From positions 1 to 48,799 of the forward strand of contig JAHFTD010000006.1 of the NCBI GenBank assembly GCA_023269565.1: 48,799 nucleotides of DNA. Reading direction: 5' to 3'. The position numbers were made by a program, and so were the translations under genes. Shown here piece by piece: positions 27,368 through 34,024 of this stretch (position 1 is the stretch's first letter; each line of letters starts with the position of its first letter). Source of the stretch: Opitutaceae bacterium (GTDB lineage Bacteria; Verrucomicrobiota; Verrucomicrobiia; Opitutales; Opitutaceae). Below the pieces are notes generated by a model. The model saw only the letters and a program-made list of their open reading frames with translations. It ran no database searches and was not told where the DNA came from.

Positions 27368-27844
27368 ATGTTCGTTTTTATCCGTGCCATCACCTACGCT
27401 GCGCTGTTCATCGGGCTCGTGCTCATCTACGTGCCGGCCCGTCTTCTGGTGTGGTCCGGGATGGTTCGTCCGGTTGTGCTTGATGTGCCGCAGGTCGTCG
27501 GAATGGTGATCGGGACGGCGGGGGCAGTGGTCGCCCTGTGGTGCATTCTGGCCTTCGCAACCATCGGAGCCGGCACGCCGGCGCCCTTTGACCCGCCTCG
27601 TCGGCTCGTGATCCGCGGACCATACCGCTTTGTCCGGAATCCCATGTATATCGGGGCCGGACTCGCCCTGGCCGGTGCCGCGCTCGTTTATGAGTCCTTG
27701 CCGCTGCTTGGTTACGCAGGCCTCTTCCTGATCGCCACTCATGGCTTGGTCGTGTGGTATGAGGAGCCCGCTCTCCGACGCACCTTCGGCCGTGACTATG
27801 AAGTATACTGCGGCCGGGTCAGGCGATGGTGGCCGAGCATCTGA
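27368..27844 (+). CDS. isoprenylcysteine carboxyl methyltransferase-like membrane protein
   Basis: A 158-residue protein with four or five hydrophobic segments. The C-terminal signature GPYRFVRNPMYIG followed by EEPALRRTFGRDYEVYC-x-x-VRRW-x-P is that of the ICMT/PEMT-like methyltransferase superfamily, where the conserved part forms the SAM pocket at the membrane surface. The bacterial substrate is not known. An AAGG sits about 5 nt before the ATG as a ribosome-binding site. The 158-bp gap before it is AT-richer and contains no recognised feature. Confidence 0.85.
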   Translation: MFVFIRAITYAALFIGLVLIYVPARLLVWSGMVRPVVLDVPQVVGMVIGTAGAVVALWCILAFATIGAGTPAPFDPPRRLVIRGPYRFVRNPMYIGAGLALAGAALVYESLPLLGYAGLFLIATHGLVVWYEEPALRRTFGRDYEVYCGRVRRWWPSI

Positions 27845-27897
27845 ACCGCCCACACATGATCCCGATCCAGCCTAATAAAACGCCAGAGCCCACGACT

Positions 27898-28311
27898 ATG
27901 GTCATCTCGCGGTTCGGTGAAAATAAACCAGGATGTAAGATTCTAGCCTCCGCCCGCGTCATCGGATTCATCCCCACGAAAAATTTTCGCCGGGCGAAAG
28001 CGTTTTACGCCACCAAGCTCCAATTGCGCCTCGTCGCCAAGGACGACTTCGCCCTCGTGTTCAAGAGCGGCGGCACGACCATCCGGGTCGTCAAGGTGGC
28101 CGGTTTTGAGGCAGCGGGATTCACGATCCTAGGCTGGCGCGTGGACGATCTGGACGAGACCGTCGCTGCCTTGCGCAAGCGGGGCATCTTCGTCGAGCGC
28201 TACCCGGGACTGAAGCAGGATGCCGTGGGAATCTGGACCGCCCCCGGTGGAGCACGCATCGCGTGGTTCAAGGATCCGGACGGCAATGTGCTGTCGGTTT
28301 CAAGCCGCTGA
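27898..28311 (+). CDS. VOC (glyoxalase/bleomycin resistance) family protein
   Basis: A small protein with one VOC module of paired beta-alpha-beta-beta-beta units: IGFIPTKNFRRAKAFY at the start and WFKDPDGNVLSV at the end. Metal-dependent dioxygenase, isomerase or binding roles are all possible and cannot be separated here. Start is uncertain: ATG 27898 (137 residues) is used, but in-frame codons reach back to 27826, inside the preceding methyltransferase gene. The first 15 residues look unlike the family, whose members usually begin near the VIGFIPT strand. Confidence 0.8.
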   Translation: MVISRFGENKPGCKILASARVIGFIPTKNFRRAKAFYATKLQLRLVAKDDFALVFKSGGTTIRVVKVAGFEAAGFTILGWRVDDLDETVAALRKRGIFVERYPGLKQDAVGIWTAPGGARIAWFKDPDGNVLSVSSR

Positions 28312-28384
28312 AAGCGGAGCCGGCTGGCGCGACTCGGGCGCGGCAAGCTCGCAGACCGACAGATACCGGATTTGAAAACGCGCC

Positions 28385-28849
28385 CTAGCTGAATGTCTTC
28401 AGTTGCCGCAGCGCCTCGTAGGTGGCGATGCCGGCGGCGGTCGAGAGATTGAGCGAGCGGAGCGCCGCGTTGGCGTGCGGAATTTTCACGCGGCGATTCC
28501 CGTCTAGCTCGGTGTGTAGCCAGTCGGGCACGCCGGCTTCCTCGTTGCCGAATACCAACCCGTCGCCGTCGGCGTAGCGCACGTCCCAGAATGTCCGCGC
28601 CGCGTGCGTGGTGAACAGCCAGAGCCGCGCCGGCGCGGCGGGGCTGGCCTTGAACGCCGCCCAGTCGGAGTGCTCGTGCACGTCGAGCGATTGCCAGTAG
28701 TCCATGCCGGCGCGCTTCAGGTTTTTGTCGGTGATCTCGAAGCCGAGCGGATGGATGAGGTGCAGCCGCGATTGCGTGACCGCGCACATCCGGCCGATGT
28801 TGCCAGTGTTTGGCGCTATCTGCGGCTGAAAGAGCACCACGTGGAGCAT
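28385..28849 (-). CDS. trmL: tRNA (cytidine(34)-2'-O)-methyltransferase TrmL
   Basis: A SPOUT-class RNA methyltransferase of 154 residues, the length of TrmL, which methylates the wobble ribose of tRNA-Leu. The three SPOUT motifs are clear: PQIAPNTGNIGRMC near the N terminus, VFGNEEAGVP in the middle and SLNLSTAAGIATYEAL at the C terminus, which form the trefoil knot. The open frame extends to 28966, but ATG 28849 fits the family start. It is transcribed divergently from a response regulator with an 85-bp shared upstream region. Confidence 0.92.
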   Translation of the reverse strand: MLHVVLFQPQIAPNTGNIGRMCAVTQSRLHLIHPLGFEITDKNLKRAGMDYWQSLDVHEHSDWAAFKASPAAPARLWLFTTHAARTFWDVRYADGDGLVFGNEEAGVPDWLHTELDGNRRVKIPHANAALRSLNLSTAAGIATYEALRQLKTFS

Positions 28850-28934
28850 GGGGCCGTTGGATGAGTTTCTGCCCTTTACCGCAAGTAGTTTTGCGCTATA
28901 GGTGACGGGCGCGCGTCGCCGACGCGATTGTCCC

Positions 28935-29363
28935 ATGAGCGCCCCCACGCCACCGTCGAGCAGCAAATCCGTCGTTCTGGTCGACGACGAGATTTCCTAC
29001 ATCGACCTGCTGGAACAGTTGCTCCGCGAACACCTGGCGTGCCCCGTTCACAGCTTCACCAAGCCCACCGAGGCCCTGCGCGCGCTGCCCGGACTCAACG
29101 CCGGGCTGATCGTCACCGACTTCCAGATGCCCGGACTCAACGGGCTCGATTTCATCTTCGAGGCGCAGAAAATCGTCCCGAGCGTGCCCGTGATCATGAT
29201 CACGGCCTACAACCTGAAGTTCACCAAGGACGAACTCAAGCGGGTGCCGTCGTTGCGCACCGTCGTGGTGAAACCCTTCAAGTGGACGACGCTGGCCGAG
29301 CAGATTTCGCGCTTCTGGCCGCCGCCCACGCCCCCGCCCTTCCCTAGCGGCGGCGCGCTGTAA
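28935..29363 (+). CDS. receiver-only response regulator
   Basis: A 142-residue stand-alone receiver domain with phospho-acceptor Asp62 (VTDFQMPG), acidic pair in LVDDE, Thr90 (MITAYN) and Lys113 (VVKPF), followed by a short proline-rich tail. No output domain and no adjacent kinase, so the partner is unknown. ATG 28935 is favoured over 28902. Its last 20 nt overlap the end of the convergent thrB gene. Confidence 0.85.
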   Translation: MSAPTPPSSSKSVVLVDDEISYIDLLEQLLREHLACPVHSFTKPTEALRALPGLNAGLIVTDFQMPGLNGLDFIFEAQKIVPSVPVIMITAYNLKFTKDELKRVPSLRTVVVKPFKWTTLAEQISRFWPPPTPPPFPSGGAL

Positions 29364-30318
29364 TGCGCAGGCCGCGGTGGTCGGCGCGCAGGGCAAACAC
29401 CCGGCTGCCGATTTTCCCGGCCTGAAACGCCCGCGTCATCGCCCGACCGATACGCAACGCGTGTTTCCGCTCCGCCACGCAGAGCACGCTTGAACCGCTG
29501 CCGCTCAGCCAGCCGGTGAGCGCGCCCGCCGCGACGCCCGCCGCGATGGCCTCGCGCCCGCCAGGGATGCGCAGCAGCCGGTAGGGTTCGTGCAGAAAAT
29601 CACTGGCGGCGCCGCGTAGCCGCGCATAGTCACGCGTGGCGAACGCGGCGGTGAGATACGCCGCGCTGTTGACGCTCTTCACCGCATCAAAGAACGGCAG
29701 TGTCGGCGGCAGCACGCCGCGCGACTCCTTCGTCGGCATTTCCAAGTCCGGCGAGCAGACCACAAACCGCAGGTCATCCGGCACCGTGACGCGGATGGTG
29801 TCGCGATACGCGCCCGTGGCCGGGTCGGTGCGCGCCACGCAGAAGCCGCCGAGAATGCCCGCCGCCGCGTTGTCGGGATGGCCCTCGAGGCCAGCCACCA
29901 GCGCGGTGAGGTCGTGGCGGGAAAGTTTCGCGCCGGTCATCTCGTTGAGCGCGGCCAGCGCGCCGGCCAGCACGGTCACGCTCGAACCCAGCCCGCGGGC
30001 CACCGGCACGTCGCCCTCGATGGCGAAAAACAACCCGAAGCCCAGCTCCCCGCCGGTGCGCTGCTCGAAGGCGTCGATCGCCTGCCAGATCAAAGGCAGG
30101 GCGCGGATGCTCTCGCCGAACGCCGGCTCGATCAGGCCGCGCGGCGCGCGGGCGAGCGTCACCTCGTTGTAGATCTGCAGCGCCAGCCCGAGCGTGTCGA
30201 ACCCCGCGCCGCAGTTCGACGTGCTGCCAGGGACGCGGACGGTGACCTCGGAGAACTGGCCGCGCGGCGCGGGCGGCAGCCGCATGGTCCGGGCCGGCGA
30301 TGACCGCGACTTTTTCAT
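29344..30318 (-). CDS. thrB: homoserine kinase
   Basis: Phosphorylates homoserine in threonine synthesis. The 324-residue GHMP kinase has the N-terminal VPGSTSNCGAGFDTLG, the ATP-binding PVARGLGSS (105-113), HPDNAAAGILGG and the C-terminal GWLSGSGSSV. Start at 30318 is set by an ATGA overlap with the smpB stop. The open frame extends through smpB as a shadow. No other thr gene is adjacent, so thrB is separated from thrA and thrC. The first 15 residues are basic and probably disordered. Confidence 0.93.
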   Translation of the reverse strand: MKKSRSSPARTMRLPPAPRGQFSEVTVRVPGSTSNCGAGFDTLGLALQIYNEVTLARAPRGLIEPAFGESIRALPLIWQAIDAFEQRTGGELGFGLFFAIEGDVPVARGLGSSVTVLAGALAALNEMTGAKLSRHDLTALVAGLEGHPDNAAAGILGGFCVARTDPATGAYRDTIRVTVPDDLRFVVCSPDLEMPTKESRGVLPPTLPFFDAVKSVNSAAYLTAAFATRDYARLRGAASDFLHEPYRLLRIPGGREAIAAGVAAGALTGWLSGSGSSVLCVAERKHALRIGRAMTRAFQAGKIGSRVFALRADHRGLRITARRR

Positions 30319-30788
30319 GGGCGGTGCTTGAGCGCCTTGCGCGCCTCCATCTGCTGCTCGCGTTTCTTGAGGTCGGCGCGCTTGTCGAACTGCTTCTTGC
30401 CGGTGGCGAGGGCGATCTCGACCTTCACGAGCGCCTCCTTGAAATACATCCGCAGCGCCACGATCATCTTGCCGCCGGTCTCGACCGCCTGCCGGATTTT
30501 GCGGATCTCGCTGGCGTGCAGGAGCAGCTTGCGCGGGCGGCGCGGCGCATGCTGCGAGAGGCCGCCGTGCGAGTATTCCTGGATGTAGGCGCCGTGCAGC
30601 CAGAGTTCGCCCCTCTCGACGCGCGCGAAGGCGTCGGTGATCTGCGCCTTGCCTGCGCGGATGGATTTCACCTCGGTGCCGGCCAGCTTGACGCCTGCCT
30701 CGAACTTGTCGTGGATGAAATAGTCGCGCAGCACCTTGGAATTGCGCAGCTCGGTGTAGCGGGCGGAGTCGGTGGGCTTGGCGGACAT
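30315..30788 (-). CDS. smpB: SsrA-binding protein SmpB
   Basis: Partner of tmRNA in rescue of stalled ribosomes. The 157-residue protein has the OB-fold motifs YFIHDKFEAGVKLAGTEVKS and AYIQEYSHG, then the basic C-terminal tail (KKREQQMEARKALK) that enters the mRNA channel. ATG 30788 is chosen; ATG 30803 is also possible. It overlaps thrB by 4 nt and follows rpoZ on the same strand after a terminator. No tmRNA gene was recognised in the window. Confidence 0.94.
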   Translation of the reverse strand: MSAKPTDSARYTELRNSKVLRDYFIHDKFEAGVKLAGTEVKSIRAGKAQITDAFARVERGELWLHGAYIQEYSHGGLSQHAPRRPRKLLLHASEIRKIRQAVETGGKMIVALRMYFKEALVKVEIALATGKKQFDKRADLKKREQQMEARKALKHRP

Positions 30789-30825
30789 CGGCACTCCAAT
30801 CATGCGCGGGGGCCGGCGGCACGGC

Positions 30826-30857
30826 AAACAAAAGAAGCGCGGCCGGGTGCCGCGCTT
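30826..30857 (-). terminator. terminator between rpoZ and smpB
   Basis: On the - strand the 9-bp stem AAGCGCGGC / GCCGCGCTT with loop ACCCG is followed by CTTTTGTTT. It lies 23 bp after the rpoZ stop and 38 bp before the smpB start, so most rpoZ transcripts should end here. Confidence 0.8.
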
Positions 30858-30879
30858 TGGTGACGGGAACGGGCGGGAC

Positions 30880-31080
30880 TCAGCCCTTGGCGAGCTCGTA
30901 GCTGATCTTGCCCTCGATGATTTCGCGCAAGGCGACGTCCTCGGGGCTGAGTTTCTCGAGCGACTCAACGAGCGGACGGCTGCCGCGGCGCAACTGCTTG
31001 ACGCGGCGCGAGACCACATTGATCAGGATATTCGGGTCCTGGATGGTTTTCTGGGCTTCCCTGACGTATTCGTCTCTCAT
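30880..31080 (-). CDS. rpoZ: RNA polymerase omega subunit
   Basis: A 66-residue omega-type protein. It shows the conserved helix NILINVVSRRVKQL, the VALREIIEGKI segment and the short length. Omega helps assemble the beta' subunit. The sequence matches the divergent verrucomicrobial form rather than the enterobacterial one, so confidence rests on the central motif. Longer in-frame extensions to 31476 are not supported. Divergent from cutA. Confidence 0.82.
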   Translation of the reverse strand: MRDEYVREAQKTIQDPNILINVVSRRVKQLRRGSRPLVESLEKLSPEDVALREIIEGKISYELAKG

Positions 31081-31236
31081 GGTGGCGGAAATTAAAGCGC
31101 CTACCCCTACGGCGGGTCGGGGGCGGGTCAAGGGCAAATCTCGCTGCGGCGGCCCGACGGCGCTGCGTCGTTTCCGCCCGCCGCGTGCCCGCACTTTCGC
31201 TTTGCGATGGCGGCATTTTGGGAGGAAACTGCCGGC

Positions 31237-31578
31237 ATGTTCGTAGCCTGGACCACCACCACCAGCCGCACCGATGCCGAAAAGCTCGCCCGCGGCGCCG
31301 TGGTGAAACGCCTCGCCGCCTGCGCACAAGTCGACGGCCCGCTCACCTCCTTCTATCACGCGGAGGGACAGCTGGAGCACGCGGAGGAATTCCGGGTGTG
31401 GTTTAAATACCTGCCGGGCAACGCCTCGGCCCTGCGCGACTGGGTGCACACCCATCACCCTTACGCCACGCCGCAATGGATCGAGATGAGCGCCGAGTCC
31501 GTGGGCGAAAAATACTTGTCATGGGCGATGGCGAACTCTACACCCGCCCCCTTCCAGAATCCGCAGCAACCGAAATAA
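31237..31578 (+). CDS. cutA: CutA divalent-cation tolerance protein
   Basis: A 113-residue trimeric ferredoxin-like fold protein. The family features AWTTTTSRTDAEKLAR, CAQVDGPLTSFY and EEFRVWFKYLP are present, together with the HTHHPYATPQWI motif, the usual HPYxxPEI with Gln in place of Glu. The physiological role of CutA in bacteria is unsettled despite its copper-tolerance name. ATG 31237 is chosen because residues before it do not match. It precedes the PVC small basic protein by 11 bp on the same strand. Confidence 0.9.
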   Translation: MFVAWTTTTSRTDAEKLARGAVVKRLAACAQVDGPLTSFYHAEGQLEHAEEFRVWFKYLPGNASALRDWVHTHHPYATPQWIEMSAESVGEKYLSWAMANSTPAPFQNPQQPK

Positions 31579-31589
31579 CTCCTCCTTTT

Positions 31590-31745
31590 ATGTCCCAGCA
31601 TCCCAGCCTCAAGTCCTCCGGCGGCCTCGTCGTGAAGCGCAACGTCCTGAAGCGCTTCGAGCGCGTCGCCATCCTCAAGAAGCGCGGCCAGTGGAAGGAA
31701 GGCGACCGCGTCCAGGGCCTCCGCAAGACCAAGCCGGACGTCTGA
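31590..31745 (+). CDS. PVC-superphylum small basic protein
   Basis: A 51-residue lysine/arginine-rich protein with the core LVVKRNVLKRFERVAIL followed by GDRVQGLRKTKP. It matches the small basic protein described as a signature of Planctomycetes, Verrucomicrobia and Chlamydiae, thought to be ribosome-associated but without proven function. The ATG is preceded by a pyrimidine tract (CTCCTCCTTTT) rather than a Shine-Dalgarno. A strong terminator follows. Confidence 0.85.
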   Translation: MSQHPSLKSSGGLVVKRNVLKRFERVAILKKRGQWKEGDRVQGLRKTKPDV

Positions 31746-31766
31746 GCCGGGACTATTTTGCCAACC

Positions 31767-31791
31767 GGCGGGCCGCACGCCCGCCTTTTTT
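31767..31791 (+). terminator. terminator after the small basic protein gene
   Basis: The 7-bp stem GGCGGGC / GCCCGCC with loop CGCAC is followed by six Ts. The dedA ATG comes immediately after the T-run. Confidence 0.9.
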
Positions 31792-32418
31792 ATGCACGAC
31801 CTGCTGAAGGAACTCCTCGACTGGTATCTGAAGTCGCTCGAGACCGGTGGGTATCCGCTGATCGTGCTGCTCATGTTCATCGAGAGCACTTTCCTGCCGC
31901 TGCCGAGCGAGCTCGTCATCCCGCCGGCCGCCCACCTCGCCTACACCCAGGGCCACATGTCGCTGCCCGGCATCGTGCTCGCCGGCGCCTTCGGTTCATG
32001 GCTTGGCGCCACGGCGATGTATTGGGCGGCGCGCTGGGCGGGCCGTCCACTGTTGTTGAAATACGGCAAATACTTCCTTGTGCCGCCCGAGAAGATCGGT
32101 CGCGCCGAACGCTGGGCCGCCGCCTACGGCAACTTCGGCGTTTTCGCCGCGCGCCTGTTGCCCGTCGTGCGCCACCTCATCGGCATCCCCGCCGGCATCG
32201 TGCGGATGGATTACGGGAAATTTTCGCTCTGGACGCTGGTGGGCTCCGGGCTCTGGTGCGGCGTGCTCTGCTGGCTCGGCGTCAAGGCCGGGCAGGACGA
32301 GGCGCTGATGCGCGGCGAACTCCGCTCGCTGACTCTCTGGGCCGCGGGCATCCTTGCTGTGCTCGGGGTCATCTACTGGTTCTTCGTGCACCGCCACATG
32401 CAAGCGGAGCGGAAGTGA
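31792..32418 (+). CDS. DedA family membrane protein
   Basis: A 208-residue inner-membrane protein of the DedA/SNARE-associated family, which includes polyprenyl-phosphate and phospholipid flippases. It shows four or five hydrophobic segments, the FIESTFLPLPSELVIPPA motif with the membrane-embedded Glu, and RLLPVVRHLIGIPAG with the conserved arginines. The ATG abuts the terminator T-run, so the Shine-Dalgarno region is inside the hairpin. The next in-frame ATG would delete the first helix and is less likely. Confidence 0.9.
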   Translation: MHDLLKELLDWYLKSLETGGYPLIVLLMFIESTFLPLPSELVIPPAAHLAYTQGHMSLPGIVLAGAFGSWLGATAMYWAARWAGRPLLLKYGKYFLVPPEKIGRAERWAAAYGNFGVFAARLLPVVRHLIGIPAGIVRMDYGKFSLWTLVGSGLWCGVLCWLGVKAGQDEALMRGELRSLTLWAAGILAVLGVIYWFFVHRHMQAERK

Positions 32419-32474
32419 CGGCCTGAAACAGCTTGAAAATAAGCGGCGGCGGCAAAAGCTGGGCTCCTGTTTTT

Positions 32475-32549
32475 GCGAGTGTAGCACAATGGATAGTGTA
32501 GCGGCCTCCGAAGCCGTCGATCCGGGTTCGACTCCCGGCACTCGCACCA
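32475..32549 (+). tRNA. tRNA-Arg (CCG)
   Basis: The acceptor stem GCGAGTG / CACTCGC is perfect, followed by A73 and encoded CCA. The anticodon arm is GCGGC CTCCGAA GCCGT with anticodon CCG (arginine). The T arm is CCGGG TTCGACT CCCGG. A truncated integrase-like ORF follows 84 bp downstream, so this gene is a candidate integration site. Confidence 0.95.
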
Positions 32550-32632
32550 GCTAGATCAGCGGCCAACCGGGTTTTCCGGACAGTGTCCTGACAATACCGC
32601 CCTCCCTAATCGGACAGGGCGCAGTTCATGTC

Positions 32633-32833
32633 ATGAAAACTGTCACCATAAGAAAGCCCGGTCAGCGCCCCTACCTAGAACTCCACGTGGGTTCCTGCTA
32701 TGCCAAGCTCTATTCCTGCCCGCGCCAGAAAAACGGCAGGACCTACCAAGAGCACGTCCTCACCTATTCATTCGCCGGACAGCGCGTCAGGCGCACGTTT
32801 GCCGACTCCGACGACGCCATCTTAGCAGACTAA
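32633..32833 (+). pseudogene. truncated integrase-like N terminus
   Basis: A 66-residue ORF whose body (YAKLYSCPRQKNGRTYQEHV, then AGQRVRRTFADSDDA) resembles the N-terminal arm-binding part of tyrosine recombinases common in Verrucomicrobia. There is no SAM-like core or catalytic domain. The frame ends in TAA at 32831-32833 and no continuation is seen in other frames. Its position just downstream of tRNA-Arg supports a remnant of an integrated element. The identification is by general similarity and is tentative. Confidence 0.45.
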
Positions 32834-32971
32834 CACCTCACGCATCCATCTTGCTAAACGTTTTGTCGGATTCGAGGGATTCCATCGCTGGAATTTATTC
32901 GCTTAGCTGCGCAACGGCGGTAGGCTGGGCTCACATTGGAACCGTTCGGATCGGTCCCGTATGTTCGCTCC
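32834..32971. other. non-coding stretch after the integrase remnant
   Basis: No gene, tRNA repeat or clear promoter is seen here. The sequence is less GC-rich than its surroundings. Together with 32550-32632 it gives the largest mostly non-coding area of the window. Confidence 0.4.
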
Positions 32972-33907
32972 ATGGATTCCACCCCGCCAACCGAGCCTGA
33001 GCTACCTTCGCCATCGATCACGGGGAATAATGTTCCAGTGGCGGAAAAAGACTCGGGCAGATTGCGCCCAATCGCTTGGTCCGTGCTGGTCATTCTGACG
33101 GCCCTGCCCTGTTTTGCTGCCGTAATTTTCCTGAGCAATTATTCTCGCCTGGCTCTCCGCTTGGCTATCGTTGTTTCAATCGCCGTGCCTGTCCTCGGCC
33201 TGTGGCGCAGATGGGCTACTCCGAAAGGCCTCAGACGGACCCGGTGGATCGCGGGACTGATCGTCGTCGTGTCTAGTTTGATCATCGCGAATGGAATAAT
33301 GAAGATCAAACGGAGGGGGGAAGCCTCAGTCGTGATGAGCTACCTGCATGGAATTACTGCCGGTTTAGAGCAGTTCAATCTGGAGTCCGAATCCTGTCGC
33401 CTCTTCGTGACCTACGACGAAATCATTGGGCCTGGGCGTTATCTCAAGAACGTCGGTTCTGCCGTCGGCGAGGATTATCATACACTCTTTCCCGTCCGGT
33501 TGGACGTGAACCAGGCGCTGCGCGTAAAATTACCTGACGGCCGCATAGTTCAGCGAACGGAAATCCTGCTTATGACCCTGCCGGACGGACGGCAGGTCAG
33601 TTGGGCAGTTCTCGACGATCCTGTGGGCCGGAGGCAGGACGGAGTGCATATAGTCCCGTATGATTCCGGGGGCCCGCTCTACGAGATCACCTATCACGGC
33701 GGCGTGCCTGACGGCCCGTTCCGCGCCTTTTACTCCGATGGCTTGCTCAAGGGAGAGACAACTTACGTGCGAGGACGAATCGTTGGGCCCTGCTGGCTCT
33801 ACACCCGTGACGGCAAGAAATTTAACGAGCTAATAGAGGGACCGGCCGCGGAGGCGGCCGTGCGGGCCAGCTTCACAAGCAATCCGGTCGTAGCGAGGAA
33901 ACCCTGA
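32972..33907 (+). CDS. membrane protein with MORN-like repeats
   Basis: A protein of 311 residues that I do not recognise by name. After a Pro-rich start, three hydrophobic segments (about residues 35-115) follow. A soluble region then contains LRVKLPDGRIVQRTEILLMTLPDGR-like strands and, near the C terminus, two repeats of the YEITYHGGVPDGPFRAFYSDG type, as in MORN_2/YwqK antitoxin-like proteins. The function is unknown. ATG 32972 is chosen; 32936 is an alternative. Its less GC-rich composition and place beside the integrase remnant suggest accessory DNA. Confidence 0.6.
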   Translation: MDSTPPTEPELPSPSITGNNVPVAEKDSGRLRPIAWSVLVILTALPCFAAVIFLSNYSRLALRLAIVVSIAVPVLGLWRRWATPKGLRRTRWIAGLIVVVSSLIIANGIMKIKRRGEASVVMSYLHGITAGLEQFNLESESCRLFVTYDEIIGPGRYLKNVGSAVGEDYHTLFPVRLDVNQALRVKLPDGRIVQRTEILLMTLPDGRQVSWAVLDDPVGRRQDGVHIVPYDSGGPLYEITYHGGVPDGPFRAFYSDGLLKGETTYVRGRIVGPCWLYTRDGKKFNELIEGPAAEAAVRASFTSNPVVARKP

Positions 33908-34024
33908 ATCCGTCGGGCTTTGCGCAGCTGCACAGATAAGATAAGGCGGGAGGCGCCTTGGCCTTCGTGAGGTTCCTCGTTCTCCTCCATGCAGCAAAAA
34001 AATCCGGCAACACTGCCTCGATCA

